Notes under the pieces: generated by a model | Told to the model about the DNA's origin: nothing | Databases searched by the model: none | The model's input: the letters and a program-made list of their open reading frames with translations, nothing else | Part shown: one piece after another, positions 5,459-6,231 of the stretch | Layout of the letters: the number at the start of each line of letters is the position of its first letter | Position numbering within the stretch: position 1 is the first letter of the stretch | Program-made: the position numbers and the translations under genes | Assembly (NCBI GenBank): GCA_964390645.1 | Contig: CAYMLL010000385.1 | Coordinates: 1 to 6,231, forward strand | Direction of reading: 5' to 3' | Source: CAYMLL01 sp964390645 | GTDB lineage: Bacteria; Planctomycetota; UBA8108 | Length of the DNA stretch: 6,231 bases

Positions 5459-6231
5459 TCACTTGGGCAAGTTCTGGTTCGCAAGCAAGTAAGCGAGCAG
5501 ATCGACGATTTCGTCCTCGCTGAAGTAATTCAACAAGCCACTGGGCATGGCGGACACGGGTGAGGTCTGCCGTCGCACCACGTCGGCCTTGGCGATCTTG
5601 ATGGTCTCCTCCGGCTTCAGCGAATTGATGACGATTTCCAAGTCCGGAGCGCGATCGTCACCGGGAACAACACGGCCACTCACAACGCGGCCATTCGCAA
5701 GTAATAGAGTTTCAGCAGCGTGTTTCTCGTCGATCACTAGCGAGGGTTCGATGACTGACGTCAAGATATCGCGGGGTGAAAATCGACGAGCGAGCGACGT
5801 GAGATCGGGACCGTTCAGTCCTCCGGTTCCGTCCGCTCCGTGGCAGACGACGCAGCGCGCGGTGGCGAATATTGTTTTTCCACGAACGGGGTCGGCCCTG
5901 GATTTCGACTTGGTCCACGCGGCGGCGGCTTCATCCACCGTCCATTTCCGGATGAACACGGTGTTGGCCGGCGGAAGTTCTCCGTCCCCCCGGCTGGCAG
6001 CGGTCTTATAGGTTTGCAACCATACCGCGATGTCGGCGATGTCTTGCGCTTCCAGGCCGAGGGTCGCGGGGGCGTACATCAGGGAACGCTCGAAGTCGTT
6101 CTTTTTCTCGATGCGGTCTTTAGGAATGAGTTGGATGATGCCGGCGGCCGACTGGATGACGAGCGGCAGGGCATCTTTCAACCAGAGATCGCTGTTGTTG
6201 AACGCGATGCCGTGGATGACGCCGCCGTCCT
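5459..6231 (-). CDS. Cytochrome c with Pirellula/Verrucomicrobium-type haem-binding domain (partial)
   Basis: This is the C-terminal part of an exported c-type cytochrome, likely an electron carrier attached to a larger dehydrogenase-like protein. The reading frame is open to the right edge (the first visible residues are DGGVIHGIAFNNSDLW), so the start lies outside the window. The TTG at 6179-6181 is not a credible start. Haem attachment is CVVCH (5840-5854), followed by HGADGTGGLNGPDL. The rest fits the TIGR02603-type domain: FSPRDILTSVIEPS, a small beta part (LANGRVVSGRV), and SAMPSGLLNYFSEDEIVDLLAYL, whose Met is the probable sixth haem ligand. The upstream part repeats the same C-terminal layout (DGGVIHGI, RSLMYAPATLGLEAQDIADIAVWL). 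That implies a second haem module whose CxxCH is beyond the edge. The stop at 5459-5461 is 18 bases from the IS end. No terminator is visible. The full protein may also carry a propeller or dehydrogenase domain, which cannot be seen here. Confidence 0.88.
   Translation of the reverse strand, partial: DGGVIHGIAFNNSDLWLKDALPLVIQSAAGIIQLIPKDRIEKKNDFERSLMYAPATLGLEAQDIADIAVWLQTYKTAASRGDGELPPANTVFIRKWTVDEAAAAWTKSKSRADPVRGKTIFATARCVVCHGADGTGGLNGPDLTSLARRFSPRDILTSVIEPSLVIDEKHAAETLLLANGRVVSGRVVPGDDRAPDLEIVINSLKPEETIKIAKADVVRRQTSPVSAMPSGLLNYFSEDEIVDLLAYLLANQNLPK

Noticed and set aside
5547..6011. Plus-strand open frame inside the cytochrome gene
   Set aside because: It is antisense to a frame with CxxCH and a complete haem-binding domain; nothing recognisable is in the translation.
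1..6231. CRISPR array, tRNA or rRNA genes, toxin-antitoxin or defence module
   Set aside because: I found no regularly spaced repeats, tRNA-like cloverleaf or rRNA sequence, and no protein with a defence or toxin domain on either strand.

Overview
This is a GC-rich window of bacterial chromosome. It holds four ordinary genes lying among relics of at least three insertion sequences. A type I sulfatase of the iduronate-2-sulfatase-like kind and a cytochrome c with the Pirellula/Verrucomicrobium-type haem-binding domain point to the Planctomycetota-Verrucomicrobiota group. The integrase-core and IS1-like transposase relics resemble elements I associate with marine Planctomycetota. The taxonomic call is inference from gene content, not from a marker gene.

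Layout. Positions 1-93 (minus) hold the end of a DDE transposase that runs off the left edge. Positions 179-619 (minus) encode a DUF1801 protein, preceded by a small inverted repeat at 108-143. Positions 661-1028 (plus) are an integrase/transposase relic: its N-terminal tip is fused out of frame to its C-terminal quarter, and the catalytic glutamate is lost. Positions 1029-1521 carry no convincing gene, only a reading frame broken by one stop. Positions 1522-3096 (minus) are an intact, exported sulfatase. It is divergent, across a 69-base gap, from 3166-4237 (plus), a lipoprotein zinc-metallopeptidase-like gene split by one frameshift. Positions 4282-5440 are a decayed IS1-like element with imperfect terminal inverted repeats and a transposase broken by two stops and a frameshift. 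It sits between the convergent ends of the metallopeptidase and a cytochrome c gene (5459 to the right edge, minus) that appears to contain two tandem haem-binding modules.

Working together. The sulfatase would desulfate sulfated glycans outside the cytoplasm. The metallopeptidase would have been a membrane-anchored hydrolase and the cytochrome an exported electron carrier. All three fit the polymer-degrading, envelope-rich lifestyle of Planctomycetota, but nothing in the window ties them into one operon or pathway. I see no CRISPR array, tRNA, rRNA, phage or defence module. The most noteworthy features are the broken metallopeptidase, the internally deleted integrase, the double terminal-repeat motif at the left end of the IS, and the duplicated cytochrome module. 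I do not see evidence for a new multi-gene system here.
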